Positions 34,917 to 45,360 of a stretch of 64,000 nucleotides of DNA are shown in pieces. Source of the stretch: Chrysaora quinquecirrha (lineage: Eukaryota > Cnidaria > Scyphozoa > Semaeostomeae > Pelagiidae). The first letter of the stretch is position 1, and each line of letters starts with the position of its first letter. The stretch is from assembly GCA_014526335.1 (NCBI GenBank), contig JACTAT010000061.1:1865212-1929211 (forward strand), given 5' to 3'. The notes under the pieces were generated by a model. It did no database searches, was not told where the DNA came from, and saw nothing but the letters and a program-made list of their open reading frames with translations. The position numbers were made by a program, and so were the translations under genes.

Positions 34917-36641
34917 ATGGAAACACAACGCACAACATGGCTAACAAACGACTTGCCCTCATGTCAAAGACAAGGTCGAGACCGCGACAGCGAGCTTTTA
35001 AAAGGGCAACAGACACTTAGTAATGATTATGAAATTAACGACAAAGAAAATCATATTTGTGAATCCAAGTTATGGATTTTTTATTTATGTACGTCGAGAC
35101 AGAAATCTCGGAGGAAACGCTGTAATTTGAAGGGCTTCAACACTCGTCGAGTCGGTTGCTCTGTTATGGGTGGACTAAAATGGATCATAGCGATAATACT
35201 TATTTGTGTAAGTTTATTTGCAGTAGGAGCTTTTTATAAATGGAGCCTTACACTTACTGAAGATGACCAGACGCAGAGTGTAGAGGAATCTCAACCGTTG
35301 CAGAGATCTTTCATGCAAAACTCAAGCGAACTTAGCAATGGAAATAAAACTAACCGAAGTATTGCACAGAAAATTCGTAGAAAGCAAGTAAAAAGATCTA
35401 GTTTGGGCAGCCCTTTTAACCCGGAGACATTCGATAATTCTACGGTTCGTAAGAAGAAGTACGTGATTGTCTATTGGTCAAAGATACGAGGATTTAGGCC
35501 GAGAATTCAAACGAAAAAGGAATATGAACAGAGCGCACATGTCTGGCCGTATACTTATGTTGGCGATCAATGTCCGGTGCCTTGTGAGCTGACAAATGAC
35601 CGATCGAGAGCCGCAGAAGCAAGCGCATTTGTTGTCCATTCGAGATTGACTGATGTCTACGATCAGCCCCCAATGCAACATCTTGCCCCTTGGATTCTAC
35701 AAAATAACGAGAACCCTGTGTACACGCCTGCCTTGTCTGAACCTCGTATCATGAGCAAGTTCAATCTATTGATCAGCTATAGACTGGATTCTGACTTTCC
35801 AAGTCCGATATACCCGAAACCGAGTCTTGATCCGCCGATACCGTTTAAAAATCGACTGGGCAATGTTCTAGCAGTGTTCTCAAAGTGCGAGCCGGTACGG
35901 ACTGAGTACATGCGGCAGTTGATGAAATACGTTGAAGTTCATTCCTACGGTGCATGCGTGAAAAACAAAAAGGGCTTGATTGGTCTTTACAGTCAAATAA
36001 ACGGAAAATACGTGTTTAAAGATTACAAGTTTGTCATGTCAAGATATTATAAGTTCTCGCTTGTTTTTATGAACCAGGACTGCGATTATTTTGTTGACGA
36101 CCGTCTGTACCACGCGCTGGAAACCGGTTCTATTCCTATCTACATGGGAACGGATTTGATCGATCAGTTTCTACCCGGTAATCTGCGGAACTCTATCATC
36201 CGGGCGAGTAATTTCAAAAATCCTAAAGAGCTTGCAGAGTATATCAATTACGTTGCAAATAATGAAACGGAATTCAATAAGTATTTGGAATGGAAATGGA
36301 AGGGCATTGGAGATTACAAAAACACAACTATTGGCAGATGGTGGGACCAGAAATATCCGCTTTTCTGTCAAGTCTGCATGCGTCTTTCGCAGGGCAACCT
36401 TCACGCGGGCCTTGATGTTGACAAATGTAAGCCGCGCGGCTACGAAGAATGGGGACTAGAACCGCCGTATCCGAAAGTTTTTCCGCGTAAGAGGCAAGAA
36501 AGAGAAATCACCAAGGAAATGTTATTGTATTGGAGACCACTGTTTATTGTTGGAGTTGTGTTTGGCGTGTTGCTGTTGCTGATGAATTGTTGTGTATGGT
36601 GTGTATTGAAGGACAGCACGACAGTAAAAGTCGACTCTTAG
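34917..36641 (+). CDS. GT10 family fucosyltransferase-like protein with two membrane segments
   Basis: Predicted Golgi enzyme transferring fucose from GDP-fucose to glycans or glycoproteins. ATG 34917 has a strong context (CAAAATGG). Single exon, 574 aa. Cytosolic basic tail to about 86, hydrophobic anchor about 88-108, stem with N-glycosylation sequons, then two Rossmann-like halves: about 181-300 and 310-480. The FUT signature is NQDCDYFVDDRLYHALETG (386-404) followed by SIPIYMG; the usual TEK triplet of the family is replaced by an acidic/Arg DDR. The FCQVC pair at 483-487 resembles that of FUT10/FUT11. Unusually, a second strongly hydrophobic helix (about 541-563) precedes the C-terminus; family members are normally type II with no C-terminal span. 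Subfamily and acceptor are unknown. Poly(A) signal candidates occur beyond 37680. Confidence 0.85.
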   Translation: METQRTTWLTNDLPSCQRQGRDRDSELLKGQQTLSNDYEINDKENHICESKLWIFYLCTSRQKSRRKRCNLKGFNTRRVGCSVMGGLKWIIAIILICVSLFAVGAFYKWSLTLTEDDQTQSVEESQPLQRSFMQNSSELSNGNKTNRSIAQKIRRKQVKRSSLGSPFNPETFDNSTVRKKKYVIVYWSKIRGFRPRIQTKKEYEQSAHVWPYTYVGDQCPVPCELTNDRSRAAEASAFVVHSRLTDVYDQPPMQHLAPWILQNNENPVYTPALSEPRIMSKFNLLISYRLDSDFPSPIYPKPSLDPPIPFKNRLGNVLAVFSKCEPVRTEYMRQLMKYVEVHSYGACVKNKKGLIGLYSQINGKYVFKDYKFVMSRYYKFSLVFMNQDCDYFVDDRLYHALETGSIPIYMGTDLIDQFLPGNLRNSIIRASNFKNPKELAEYINYVANNETEFNKYLEWKWKGIGDYKNTTIGRWWDQKYPLFCQVCMRLSQGNLHAGLDVDKCKPRGYEEWGLEPPYPKVFPRKRQEREITKEMLLYWRPLFIVGVVFGVLLLLMNCCVWCVLKDSTTVKVDS

Positions 36642-39600
36642 CGGTGAATATGCCGAGGCCCCAATAGCTTGGTGAGCACATTGATGATACTAGCTACAGT
36701 GCGACATTTAAGCAATGTTACCTCTTCGTATTAACAAGCGATGTTTGGAGAAAATCGAAAGGACCAAGCTTGACTGCTGCCATCATAATCCGGCTCATCA
36801 TTTAGTTGAATATTTATTATTGTTTTTGTAAATAGTTCAGTTTATGCAGTGAGCGATTTCGAAATTTAGTAAAATTTACCGTTGCTGTTGTAAAAAGATC
36901 GCGCATTGAAGATTGAACATTTTGGTTCTGCTTTAAGGCACGTGGCTAGATACTCTCCCTTATTAGAAGTTGACATTTATTGATATTGCCATATTTGGCC
37001 AAGCAGCAAATAGTGTCGGATCCCTCAACGTGTATATTACTACATTATTGTTGGTTCTGCTACTCATACCGCCCACTCCGGAATACCTGGGGAAAACAAG
37101 GTTTATGTGGAGATACCCTTGGTGCTATATCAGTCCTTCATATGGCCAAAGTTAGTGGAAAATAAGAGATGAGGAGAAGCAAGAGAAGGAAATGAAGAGT
37201 TTTCTATTCACCTCTTTCTTTTCCTCGTTTCTTGTTTTCAACACACACCAAACCCTAAGAGCCTTTGAGGCTCCGATGCCTTGAGGCCGCTAGGCACTAC
37301 CCAGGGCTATCACGAGAAAAACCGAGTTTATCTGAGGGCGTGTTCTTCTATACCAATTCTATTTTGGGTAACTTTTTTTCAAATATGTTTTTCGTAGCCA
37401 TTCTTCTGAAAACGCAGGTTTTGGAGCTATCCAAAATCTTCTGTCATCAAAAGCAGAAGGTTTCCGTGACTTTTGAGAAATTGATGGTTTGAAGTTCGAA
37501 AGAGAGTAGACTTCCATTTTACCAGTTGCTAGGATGCATTCAACGAATGGGTCTGGGAAGCAATGAAATTCCTGTTTTTTTGAGAATCATGGATTCTGTT
37601 TTTGGAAGCATTCTGCTTTCAAAATTCGGAAGCTTTTTGAGATTCAGAAGGACACGTCCTCAGAAACCTGGATTTTCAAATGCTAATAAATGTCTACCAA
37701 CTACAACCGCTCAAACACAACAGCAGTTAAGCTGTCGTCGTTGCTAGGGATTGTTGCAGTTGTTTCCGAAGAGTTTGATGGTATAAACCCAGAAACCAAC
37801 GAGCGTCCGTTAAATGTCTTATTTAGATAAAAAATATAGATAATAAAATGGACACAAGAGCTATCATGCAATGAAATAAAACGATAGCGAACTTACTAAG
37901 TTATAAATATTTAAAACATTACATAGATTTCTATTGCGGTACAGCAATACTCTATAGCAGCAGATTCAGAAGAAAACAATTTCGTTTTAAAGAGACCGAA
38001 ATTAGCTAGTAGCATATCTGTATAGAAAGCAGACTCTATCATTGTTATCTATATTTTCTAACAGAATCGTTGTTTTATTTAAGAGCTACAATATAGTGCG
38101 CATAGAAATTTTTAACATTGAAAAGTTCCTTAGTAATTTTCTCTTAAGTAGTTTAAGTTCTTTAACTATTTGAGCTTTTTAAATGTAGGTTACTTATGAA
38201 GTGGCTGTTTATAAAAAAGCGTGTTTACTGAAAATCTATCCTGTGAAGGGGGAGGGGGTTACATAAATGTATGGTAAACTCCTCCCTTACGCTATTTAAT
38301 AATTCATTTCACAGAGTTTCAAATTGGCTCATAACTCTTAGCTGAATACCTATTATACTGACATTTCGCATTTCTTTCCACCCAGAAATACAAGATGACC
38401 ATTCCAACCAACGATATCCTCTCAACAGTGAACTCAAAAAGTCATCAGAGATGGCAACTTTAAATAGATTGAACAGAAGGCCCCCCCCTCTTGCCTCAAA
38501 AGTTACAATGCGAGAGATGCACCCTTAGTTATAATAAGCTGCAGTTCATTTATAGCACTGCGTTAAATTGCAGGATCACGTTTGCACGTGGGATCTTCAA
38601 ACTTATTACTATTACCCAACTCACTGCCTGATTTAAAACGAACATTTAAATTTTGTCGTAATTTAAACTTTATTGTTAGTTTCTCTTCCAGTTGAAAACC
38701 AATTAAGAAAAACTATTTAAAATACAAAATGCACTGAGGGCGCTCTGTGAGCTCTGTTAATTAACATCTGCTGCCGAAACCGCGGGTGCCTTCCATTGAT
38801 CACGAACAAGCATATCTAATAAATGGATATATATATAAATACGAAGTACCATAACAAAAACCAAAATTCGATAACTTTAATTAAGATTCGAGCACGGTTC
38901 TTTTCAGCATTCAGTTTAGGCGACTTTCGAGAAAATACCCCATTGACCTTTTCAAAGAGGCCTGCGACGGTGAATTGAATCCTTTCTCACACTTTTACTC
39001 GAATTAAATATGAATTTGAGGTAAAATTTGCTGCACATAATTCCCTGAAACAACAGTAATTAAATTGTTTGTACGTGGAGAAGATTTCTTAACTGGAAAT
39101 GTTTATCATTTTCCAGAAAAATGTATCACTGACCCAGGCCTCTTTGAAAAAAGGTTTACAGTATTGCCACTAGATCTTAAAACCTTAGTTTTGCGAACAT
39201 TGATGTTCGTAAGTAGATTACAACCTAATCGCGACAACGGTTGTCTTTCCGTGCAACACGTCCCCTGTATCCAAGATACACCTGTCCCATGTACCGGAGC
39301 AAGAAATCAAGGCTAAAAGCAGGTGGAAAATATAGCGGAAGGATTGTGGAGGTAAGACGAGGGAGTAGATGGCAGGTCAGCGATAAAATATAATTTCAAT
39401 GGTTGGTTACCAAAGAAATTTGTCCCAAGCACTCGATTGAATTATTCATCCGGTTATTAATTTTTGAGCAGGAATGTATTTGCAAAGTATTAGGATTCGC
39501 TTCGTTTTTTATTGGTTTTTTGTTGATTTATTTACACGAGCGTTACCTGCCGACAAAAGTTAGCAGTTGAAGGTGGCTTATTGTCATGGCATCTTTAAAC

Positions 39601-39673
39601 AATAATGTTTAGACAGGCTGGATTTCTTTGTTTACAAGTTTGTTAGTAAGAGGTGCGTTTATTTCTGCAGTAG
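36642..39673. other. intergenic; inverted-repeat element, otherwise nothing recognised
   Basis: Contains the 3'UTR of the fucosyltransferase-like gene (AATAAA near 37687 and 37845) and AT-rich sequence. Short ORFs at 36970-37165 and 39065-39316 show no motifs. Confidence 0.4.
37333..37663. mobile_element. inverted-repeat element (MITE-like)
   Basis: Left CTGAGGGCGTGTTCTTCTAT pairs imperfectly with right TTCAGAAGGACACGTCCTCAG. Interior non-coding. Confidence 0.5.
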
Positions 39674-39825
39674 AATCGAATTTATTTGGTGCTAATAGAA
39701 CTCGTTAGCTGAACAAGGAATCTTTGAAGGTTCTTTGGGAACGAACCGGATCGAATTTCTTTGGTGTTAATAAAACTCGTTAGTTGGACAAGCGATCTCT
39801 GAAGGTTCTCTGGGAAAGAACAGAG
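39674..39825 (+). promoter_or_regulatory. 76-bp tandem duplication upstream of the receptor gene
   Basis: ATCGAATTTATTTGGTGCTA..AACTCGTTAG..GACAAG..ATCT..GAAGGTTCT is present twice (39674-39749 and 39750-39825) with about ten differences. The second copy ends 80 bp before the receptor ATG, so it lies in the proximal promoter or 5'UTR. Confidence 0.6.
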
Positions 39826-39905
39826 GGCTTTGAAAGACTCGATAACTGAAATATAAACAGAGTCTATGCATGTAAAGATTGATAAAGACTACCTCAAACA
39901 TACAG

Positions 39906-41312
39906 ATGGCTCATTTGAGACAACCTAAAGCAATTTTACTTGTATTCTTTGTCACTGTGCTGTGTTTAAGTAACGGTCTTTCCCGGAATAGAAACAGCTC
40001 GATGGCTGGAAACTTTTCAATGCCTACGATGCAAGTGCCAGAGTACTCAACCTACGAAGAAGATCTCATGATTAAACTACTAACCAACTACAAGTCGTAC
40101 GCTCGCCCTGCAAGTTCAACGAAGAAACCCGTGGATGTTGACTTTGATTTCAAGCTCGGAAAACTTGTAAAACTAGACATCAAAGACCAAGTTATGATAG
40201 CTAACACCAGAGTCACAATGAGATGGATTGACCCAAGATTAATATGGAATGCGACTGAATATAACGACACGAATTATGTTAATTTTCCAAGTTCGTATAT
40301 CTGGACACCGGACATTCTACTGCACAATACGGCCGTACAGGACACCAAGGGCAAATCCGACGTGTATAAGTCACGTGTCCGTGTCAGTAAAAATGGCATC
40401 GTCAATTGGATGTCTTCTGTTACGATCCAAGCTTCATGCAGCATAAGCATCAAATGGTTTCCGTTTGATACGCAAACATGCAAGCTCAATTTTGGCTCTG
40501 TTTCATACACCAAAACAAAGCTGAATTTGGTATTCCGCAAGAAGCCAATGGCTGTCAGCGAGATGAGAGCAAACTTCTATTATTCGAGCGGAGACTGGGA
40601 AATGACCGGAATGACAACTGAGATCTTAGATGAGCATTACGAGTGCTGTATGGACCCGTTTGTTATTGCGAGATACACTCTAAACTGGAGAAGATTAACT
40701 GTGTATTGGCTACTGTATTTGGTAGCCCCATGCCTTTGCCTGTCTTTCATTGCATTATTCGCATTTTTTCTACCGCCTGATTCTGGGGAGCGAAGCGGTT
40801 TCGGCATTACGACAGTTCTCGCAATGAGCGTCTATCTCATGGTCATATCAGACAAACTACCAGAAAAGTCGGACCAAAGCCCGCTTATTGGTGTCCTATA
40901 TGTCGTTTTGTTCTTCATTATGGTCGGGGTTTTGCTATCAGTGATCATTACCACAAACTTGACGTTCAAGAAAACCAAACCCCCGGCGTATCTAAAGCGA
41001 CTGTTGCAGCCTAGAAAGAATGCAAAAAGATCACGGGTGTTAACACCTGTTACTGTTATCAGTAACCAAGGTGGTGGTGATTTGTTTGAGGAGAAAGTTG
41101 TGAACGGAGAAGGGTTGGAAATGACGCTTACCAACCGAAAACAAAGCGTGAAAAGGTGTCTTAGCGCTGCCACTGTGAATGACGAGGATGAATCGAAGTT
41201 TCAAGAAGAATGGCAGGACATTGCTAAAACCATCGATCGTAGACTCTTTTGGGTCTTCCTTGCCCTCACTTTCATCGCACCATCAATTGTAATTGCGATA
41301 TACAGTTCTTAA
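39906..41312 (+). CDS. nicotinic acetylcholine receptor-like Cys-loop channel subunit
   Basis: Pentameric ligand-gated ion channel subunit, intronless, 468 aa. ATG 39906 gives a signal peptide (about 1-26). The ligand-binding domain has the Cys-loop C178-x13-C192 with WFPFDTQ inside, loop A WTPDILLHN, and vicinal cysteines YECCMDPF (C247-C248) as in alpha subunits, closest to alpha7. Four membrane helices: M1 about 265-288, M2 about 296-317, M3 about 327-349, M4 about 446-466. M2 begins SGE with Glu at -1' (residue 295), Leu at 9' (305) and Asp at 20', which predicts a cation channel. Odd: the loop B Trp is Val (FGSVSY, about 199), loop A Tyr is His (140), and the loop D Trp position is Arg (102), so the acetylcholine aromatic box is largely gone. 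Ligand is therefore unknown. High confidence in family. Confidence 0.95.
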   Translation: MAHLRQPKAILLVFFVTVLCLSNGLSRNRNSSMAGNFSMPTMQVPEYSTYEEDLMIKLLTNYKSYARPASSTKKPVDVDFDFKLGKLVKLDIKDQVMIANTRVTMRWIDPRLIWNATEYNDTNYVNFPSSYIWTPDILLHNTAVQDTKGKSDVYKSRVRVSKNGIVNWMSSVTIQASCSISIKWFPFDTQTCKLNFGSVSYTKTKLNLVFRKKPMAVSEMRANFYYSSGDWEMTGMTTEILDEHYECCMDPFVIARYTLNWRRLTVYWLLYLVAPCLCLSFIALFAFFLPPDSGERSGFGITTVLAMSVYLMVISDKLPEKSDQSPLIGVLYVVLFFIMVGVLLSVIITTNLTFKKTKPPAYLKRLLQPRKNAKRSRVLTPVTVISNQGGGDLFEEKVVNGEGLEMTLTNRKQSVKRCLSAATVNDEDESKFQEEWQDIAKTIDRRLFWVFLALTFIAPSIVIAIYSS

Positions 41313-43184
41313 TCCTGAGACTTTACAGAGACTTATTGGAGACTTTACAGAGACTTTTTATGGCAATGATGTTGATTTTCTTCACTGCTTATTTTCATAC
41401 TCTTGGGTGCTTAGTTGCTGTCCCACCCCCTTAATTAATTTTTGAGAATGTTCCAACTCTCACTTTTATTAGGACCCCCTGCTTATTTCCGCAAGATTTG
41501 CACCATTTTCTGCATTGGTAAAAACATTCTCAAGTTAGAAACACCTAAAATGCCATTATGTTTTTCGTCTTCACTAGATTACCTGAGTCTTAGTCATCGT
41601 TGAAGTGAACTGCTGGACGCTCAAACTACAGTTTGAGCAATCTCGGGCTGGTGTTAGTCTCGGTTTGATGAGCGGTACCTGGGACTCGACTCAGACTCAA
41701 TAAGTCTACGTCTTTACTTGGTCTTTATGCAAATTTTTATAAACAACCGCGTATTGATTTTGTTACTGATAAGTCCTTAGCCTTTCTAGAATTCAAGAGG
41801 AAGAATTCGTTTAGAGCATCTTCGACTGTAAGAGTTACTGAAAGAGACGGCGGCTGTTCTGTCCTTTGTTTTTATTTGAGATATTCGAAGGGAAGTCTGG
41901 GAATAAGTTCCTTCGTTACTGAAGCCGAACACAGACGCAGTGAGCTCATAACTGAGACCTTATTCCTAGAATTCCCATTCCAAAATACTTAATAAAAACA
42001 GAGGGCTGACGGAAATATAGGCTCACTACACGAGTCTCTTGTTTACGCTCCCCTAATTTTGATTTGTCACTCCACAATGAGCGATTGTAAAAACAACAAC
42101 AACAACATTGAGCGAAGTAGTGGGACTTATGTCTTGAGTCTGACGGAAACAGCCCGCCATACTTCTATTCCTATCACTCCCACTTTTTCCAACGCTCCAG
42201 CTAATTAGACCCTGCTTTATCTTACCATCCCCTGTTTATTCCACCCCAAGGTGTTAGGCACCCAAGAGTACTTATTCATGTCAGAATTCATTATATACTT
42301 TGGTATCCATTATTACTTGATAGTTGTTGATTAAACACACGAGTGGAATGCAGATAGCTGCACAAATCGACGGAAAAAGAATCATACCTCATAGATTAAG
42401 CATTCCATTTTAAGCGAGAACGAACATGAAACCTTCCAACAGAAGGTTTTGGACTAAACCCACGTTTTGTGCCAAAGAAAATTCTTGAAAAGAGAAGGCG
42501 TCTGCTGAAAACAGAATTACGCCCACTTAAAGTAGATCTTAAGTTAGGAATTAAAGGGTCTACGCCAAAAACCGGCCCGTGTAAAATGTTACGCAAAAGC
42601 AAATGGTTTGAAACACTAGGCTCTGTTAGTATTACTAAGAATCACTAAAACGTCCCTGATTTAAAACTTCGTTGTTCTCAATTATTTGAAATGCGTTTTC
42701 CAATAAGAAAAGACGAAAAAGGGTTTATTTACGTTAGTGTTAAAGTTAGTGCTGCGCGAATTCAAGAACACTTAACGTATTTACTGTTGTACATTTAGAA
42801 TTTCATTTATCGATTCACTTAGTTAGTTGATTTAGAACATTTCAGGTAATCATCAATTTCAATATTGAGATATCGTTCTCCGTGGCGGAGGTTAATGGCT
42901 GTAGGTCATCCTCAGTCTTAATGTTTTTGGAGATATTGTTCTCCTTCTGCACTAAAGCTTTGTACCGTTCAAATATGTTCCTGTGTATGTGTATATTTTC
43001 TCTCGCTTCTGTAATTCTTTTACGTGTGTCTGTTTTTTCCTGTTGTCTGTCTCTTCATTTTATTCTGCGCTTTAGCTTTTCTCTAGGTTTTTTCAGTTTG
43101 GTGGGCATCTGTTCTTACAGCTCTGGTCACTATTCTGGACAACTCCCGATGGGAGTTACCATAAAAGTATGTTTAAGAGGTTAA
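41313..43184. other. intergenic with dispersed repeat fragments
   Basis: 41612-41715 and 42042-42145 are inverted relatives of repeats in MAD1L1 introns (25630-25725, 28272-28368). Short ORFs at 42396-42602 (-) and 42882-43184 (+) show no motifs. No supported gene. Confidence 0.4.
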
Positions 43185-43445
43185 TGGCCGTCAGGTCATC
43201 CTCAATGTTAACGATTGGCGGAGGTTGTTAAGACCGGTTGGTCTTCCTCAACGCTATTTATTGAATGAGGTTGTTAAGACCGGTTGGTCTTCCTCAAAGT
43301 TATTGATTGGCGGAGGTTTAAAAGACCGGTTGGTCTTCCTCAATGTTAATGATTGGCGGAGGTTATTAAGACCGGTTGGTCTTCCTCAATGTTAATGCTT
43401 GGCCGAGGTTATAAAGACCGGTTGGTCTTCCTCAAAGTTAATGTT
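43185..43445 (+). repeat. 46-bp minisatellite with a hairpin core
   Basis: AAGACCGGTTGGTCTT, a stem of six bases each side of a 4-base loop, recurs with exact 46-bp spacing at about 43230, 43276, 43322, 43368 and 43414. It is joined by TCCTCAA(T/A)GTTAATGATTGG and CGGAGGTTATT-like sequence. Degenerate relatives of the unit (GGCGGAGGTTAATGGC..AGGTCATCCTCA) extend to about 42884 on the left. Confidence 0.9.
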
Positions 43446-43776
43446 TGGATATATCGTTCTCAGTGGTGGAGGTAATGTATATGGTTTGTATAATACACAC
43501 TTCTCAGGTTATGCGCGCTTTTTGGATGCCGTCGTCAGTCGTCGTCGTATGGTATTCCTTTCACGGGCGCATTTGCTTTGCTGGCAGCCGTTGCGGTGAA
43601 AGTTGTGGAAGCGTAAACGCACAGATCTTTGATTGAGGCTTCAGCCGATGATGTGCAGATCTTTGGTGCTGCGCAGGTATTCTTTCTCTTGGGCCAGTTT
43701 AGGATGCGTTGCTTGGTGGTGTTTTTCTCGCTTCCCTCTGCCTTTGCTTTGGGGGGTTGGGGGAGCTTCGCTCTTG

Positions 43777-43997
43777 GCGGAAAAAACTTTGTTTCTTCGT
43801 CAACCCCCCAGAAGCGAAGGGCATTTTGGCATTGGGCTGGCACACTGACCGCCCATTTTGAAGTTCCGATGATGAGAAGAACATCACCAGATCTCAGTTG
43901 ATAGACAATGGTGGCTACACAGCGCTGAGGGACTTCTTTTGCATAGCCAATTGCTTTTGCTTCCATGCCGTTATTGCCTTCCCTGGAACAAATATTA
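43777..43997 (-). repeat. duplicated 221-bp block, copy 1 (possible coding exon)
   Basis: Identical to 44411-44631, same orientation, 634 bp apart; flanks diverge abruptly. On the minus strand it is open and encodes a segment containing MEAKAIGYAKEVPQRC, GDVLLIIGTSKWAVSV and NALRFWGVDEETKFF. TTTGTTCCAG, a good splice-acceptor-like sequence, lies just before the open segment at the minus-strand 5' edge of the identical block. The GDVLLIIGTS segment faintly recalls the GTS motif of sirtuins, too weak to name. The open frame runs on in divergent sequence to 43535. Could be an exon, a domain fragment or a repeat. Confidence 0.6.
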
Positions 43998-44410
43998 AGG
44001 CACGACTAAATGCAATTTATTCGGGTTTAATATGTGACAGGGGCTTTTATGTTATTATTGCCCTCTTGCATCGCATTAGAGGTAGAGAAGCTTTGAGGTG
44101 TCTCATGATTGGTGGAAGCTGTTTCATACAAAGCGATTCCTTATACAGCAGTGTTGCTATGGTGAATCGGGTTAACTCGTGCGTTTAAATTTGGCGGCTA
44201 TAAATTTTGCCACGCGGTCTGTGCTTATCATTAAAACTGAACATGAACTGTGAACGGAGGACGTTTCAAAGTGCTTGACAAGCAGATTTTTGTCCCACCC
44301 ACCCTCCCTGCTTGCTTGGTTTAGGTGCTTGCTTTCTTTTTCACTCTTTTCATGTTTGCGACTAGTGTCCTCGGGCTCTGGTTGTCGGCATGGACATAGT
44401 GTGCTGGTCT

Positions 44411-44631
44411 GCGGAAAAAACTTTGTTTCTTCGTCAACCCCCCAGAAGCGAAGGGCATTTTGGCATTGGGCTGGCACACTGACCGCCCATTTTGAAGTTC
44501 CGATGATGAGAAGAACATCACCAGATCTCAGTTGATAGACAATGGTGGCTACACAGCGCTGAGGGACTTCTTTTGCATAGCCAATTGCTTTTGCTTCCAT
44601 GCCGTTATTGCCTTCCCTGGAACAAATATTA
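44411..44631 (-). repeat. duplicated 221-bp block, copy 2 (possible coding exon)
   Basis: Same 221 bp as 43777-43997 and the same minus-strand reading. Here the surrounding ORF spans 44717-44172, adding a different N-terminal segment upstream and a different, unrecognised tail downstream. Confidence 0.6.
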
Positions 44632-45360
44632 GAATAGTCTTGCAGGGCAAGCAACGGCGCCTCGCAGCGAAGAGCCACCGCAGATACTTTGCACAGCGTT
44701 TGCACAACGGTGGCCATACTTTTATCGTGTTTCTCATATCTATGGCGACGATATGAACGGAGCCCAGTAGCTAGATAAAGTCCGCTCGTTAGCCAGCTTT
44801 ATTGGTAATGCAAGTTGGAGAGACGGATTCTAACGCGTAACACCCGGACTTAGCTCCCGGTACAAATCCGCATCAAAGCGGGCAAGAAATCTGCATCAAA
44901 CCGGGCTAATGTGTTAAAACTTATCATACATGAACCACTAATTTATTGTTCTAGCTAGCTTGCGGGCATTTGTAATCATTCATTTTTTAACCGGCCATTA
45001 TAAAAGTTAGGTAACAAAACCTTCTATTTACCCAAAAATTTGAAGCTTGTCAGGCTCCAGCAAGAGATATATTCTGCCACTGTCACACAAAAATTAAGGT
45101 TCAAAAGCGGGCAGACAAATAGAATGTCTTAAATTCGTTTTGCACGATTTTCTTACAAAACATAACCTCATCTAATACGTACTGGAAACGTCAATAATGT
45201 AACTTGTAAGTAGTAACTTGTAGCTTAATATTAGAGTCACATTTTTTAAAAAATCAGCGATAAACAAAAGCAAGTGCATTAAATAGAACCAAAAATGTAT
45301 AGTAGTTTGAGTCTGATCGAGTTAAGGTACTAGTTCTTAAAAAACAATGAACCTTCGACG
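44632..45360. other. intergenic, nothing recognised
   Basis: AT-rich sequence downstream of the TTF1-like gene (minus strand); presumably its 3'UTR in part. Confidence 0.35.

Noticed and set aside
43860..43960. Sirtuin-like protein from the segment GDVLLIIGTSKWAVSV
   Set aside because: Only the GTS neighbourhood is suggestive; zinc-site cysteines and the other sirtuin motifs are not seen.
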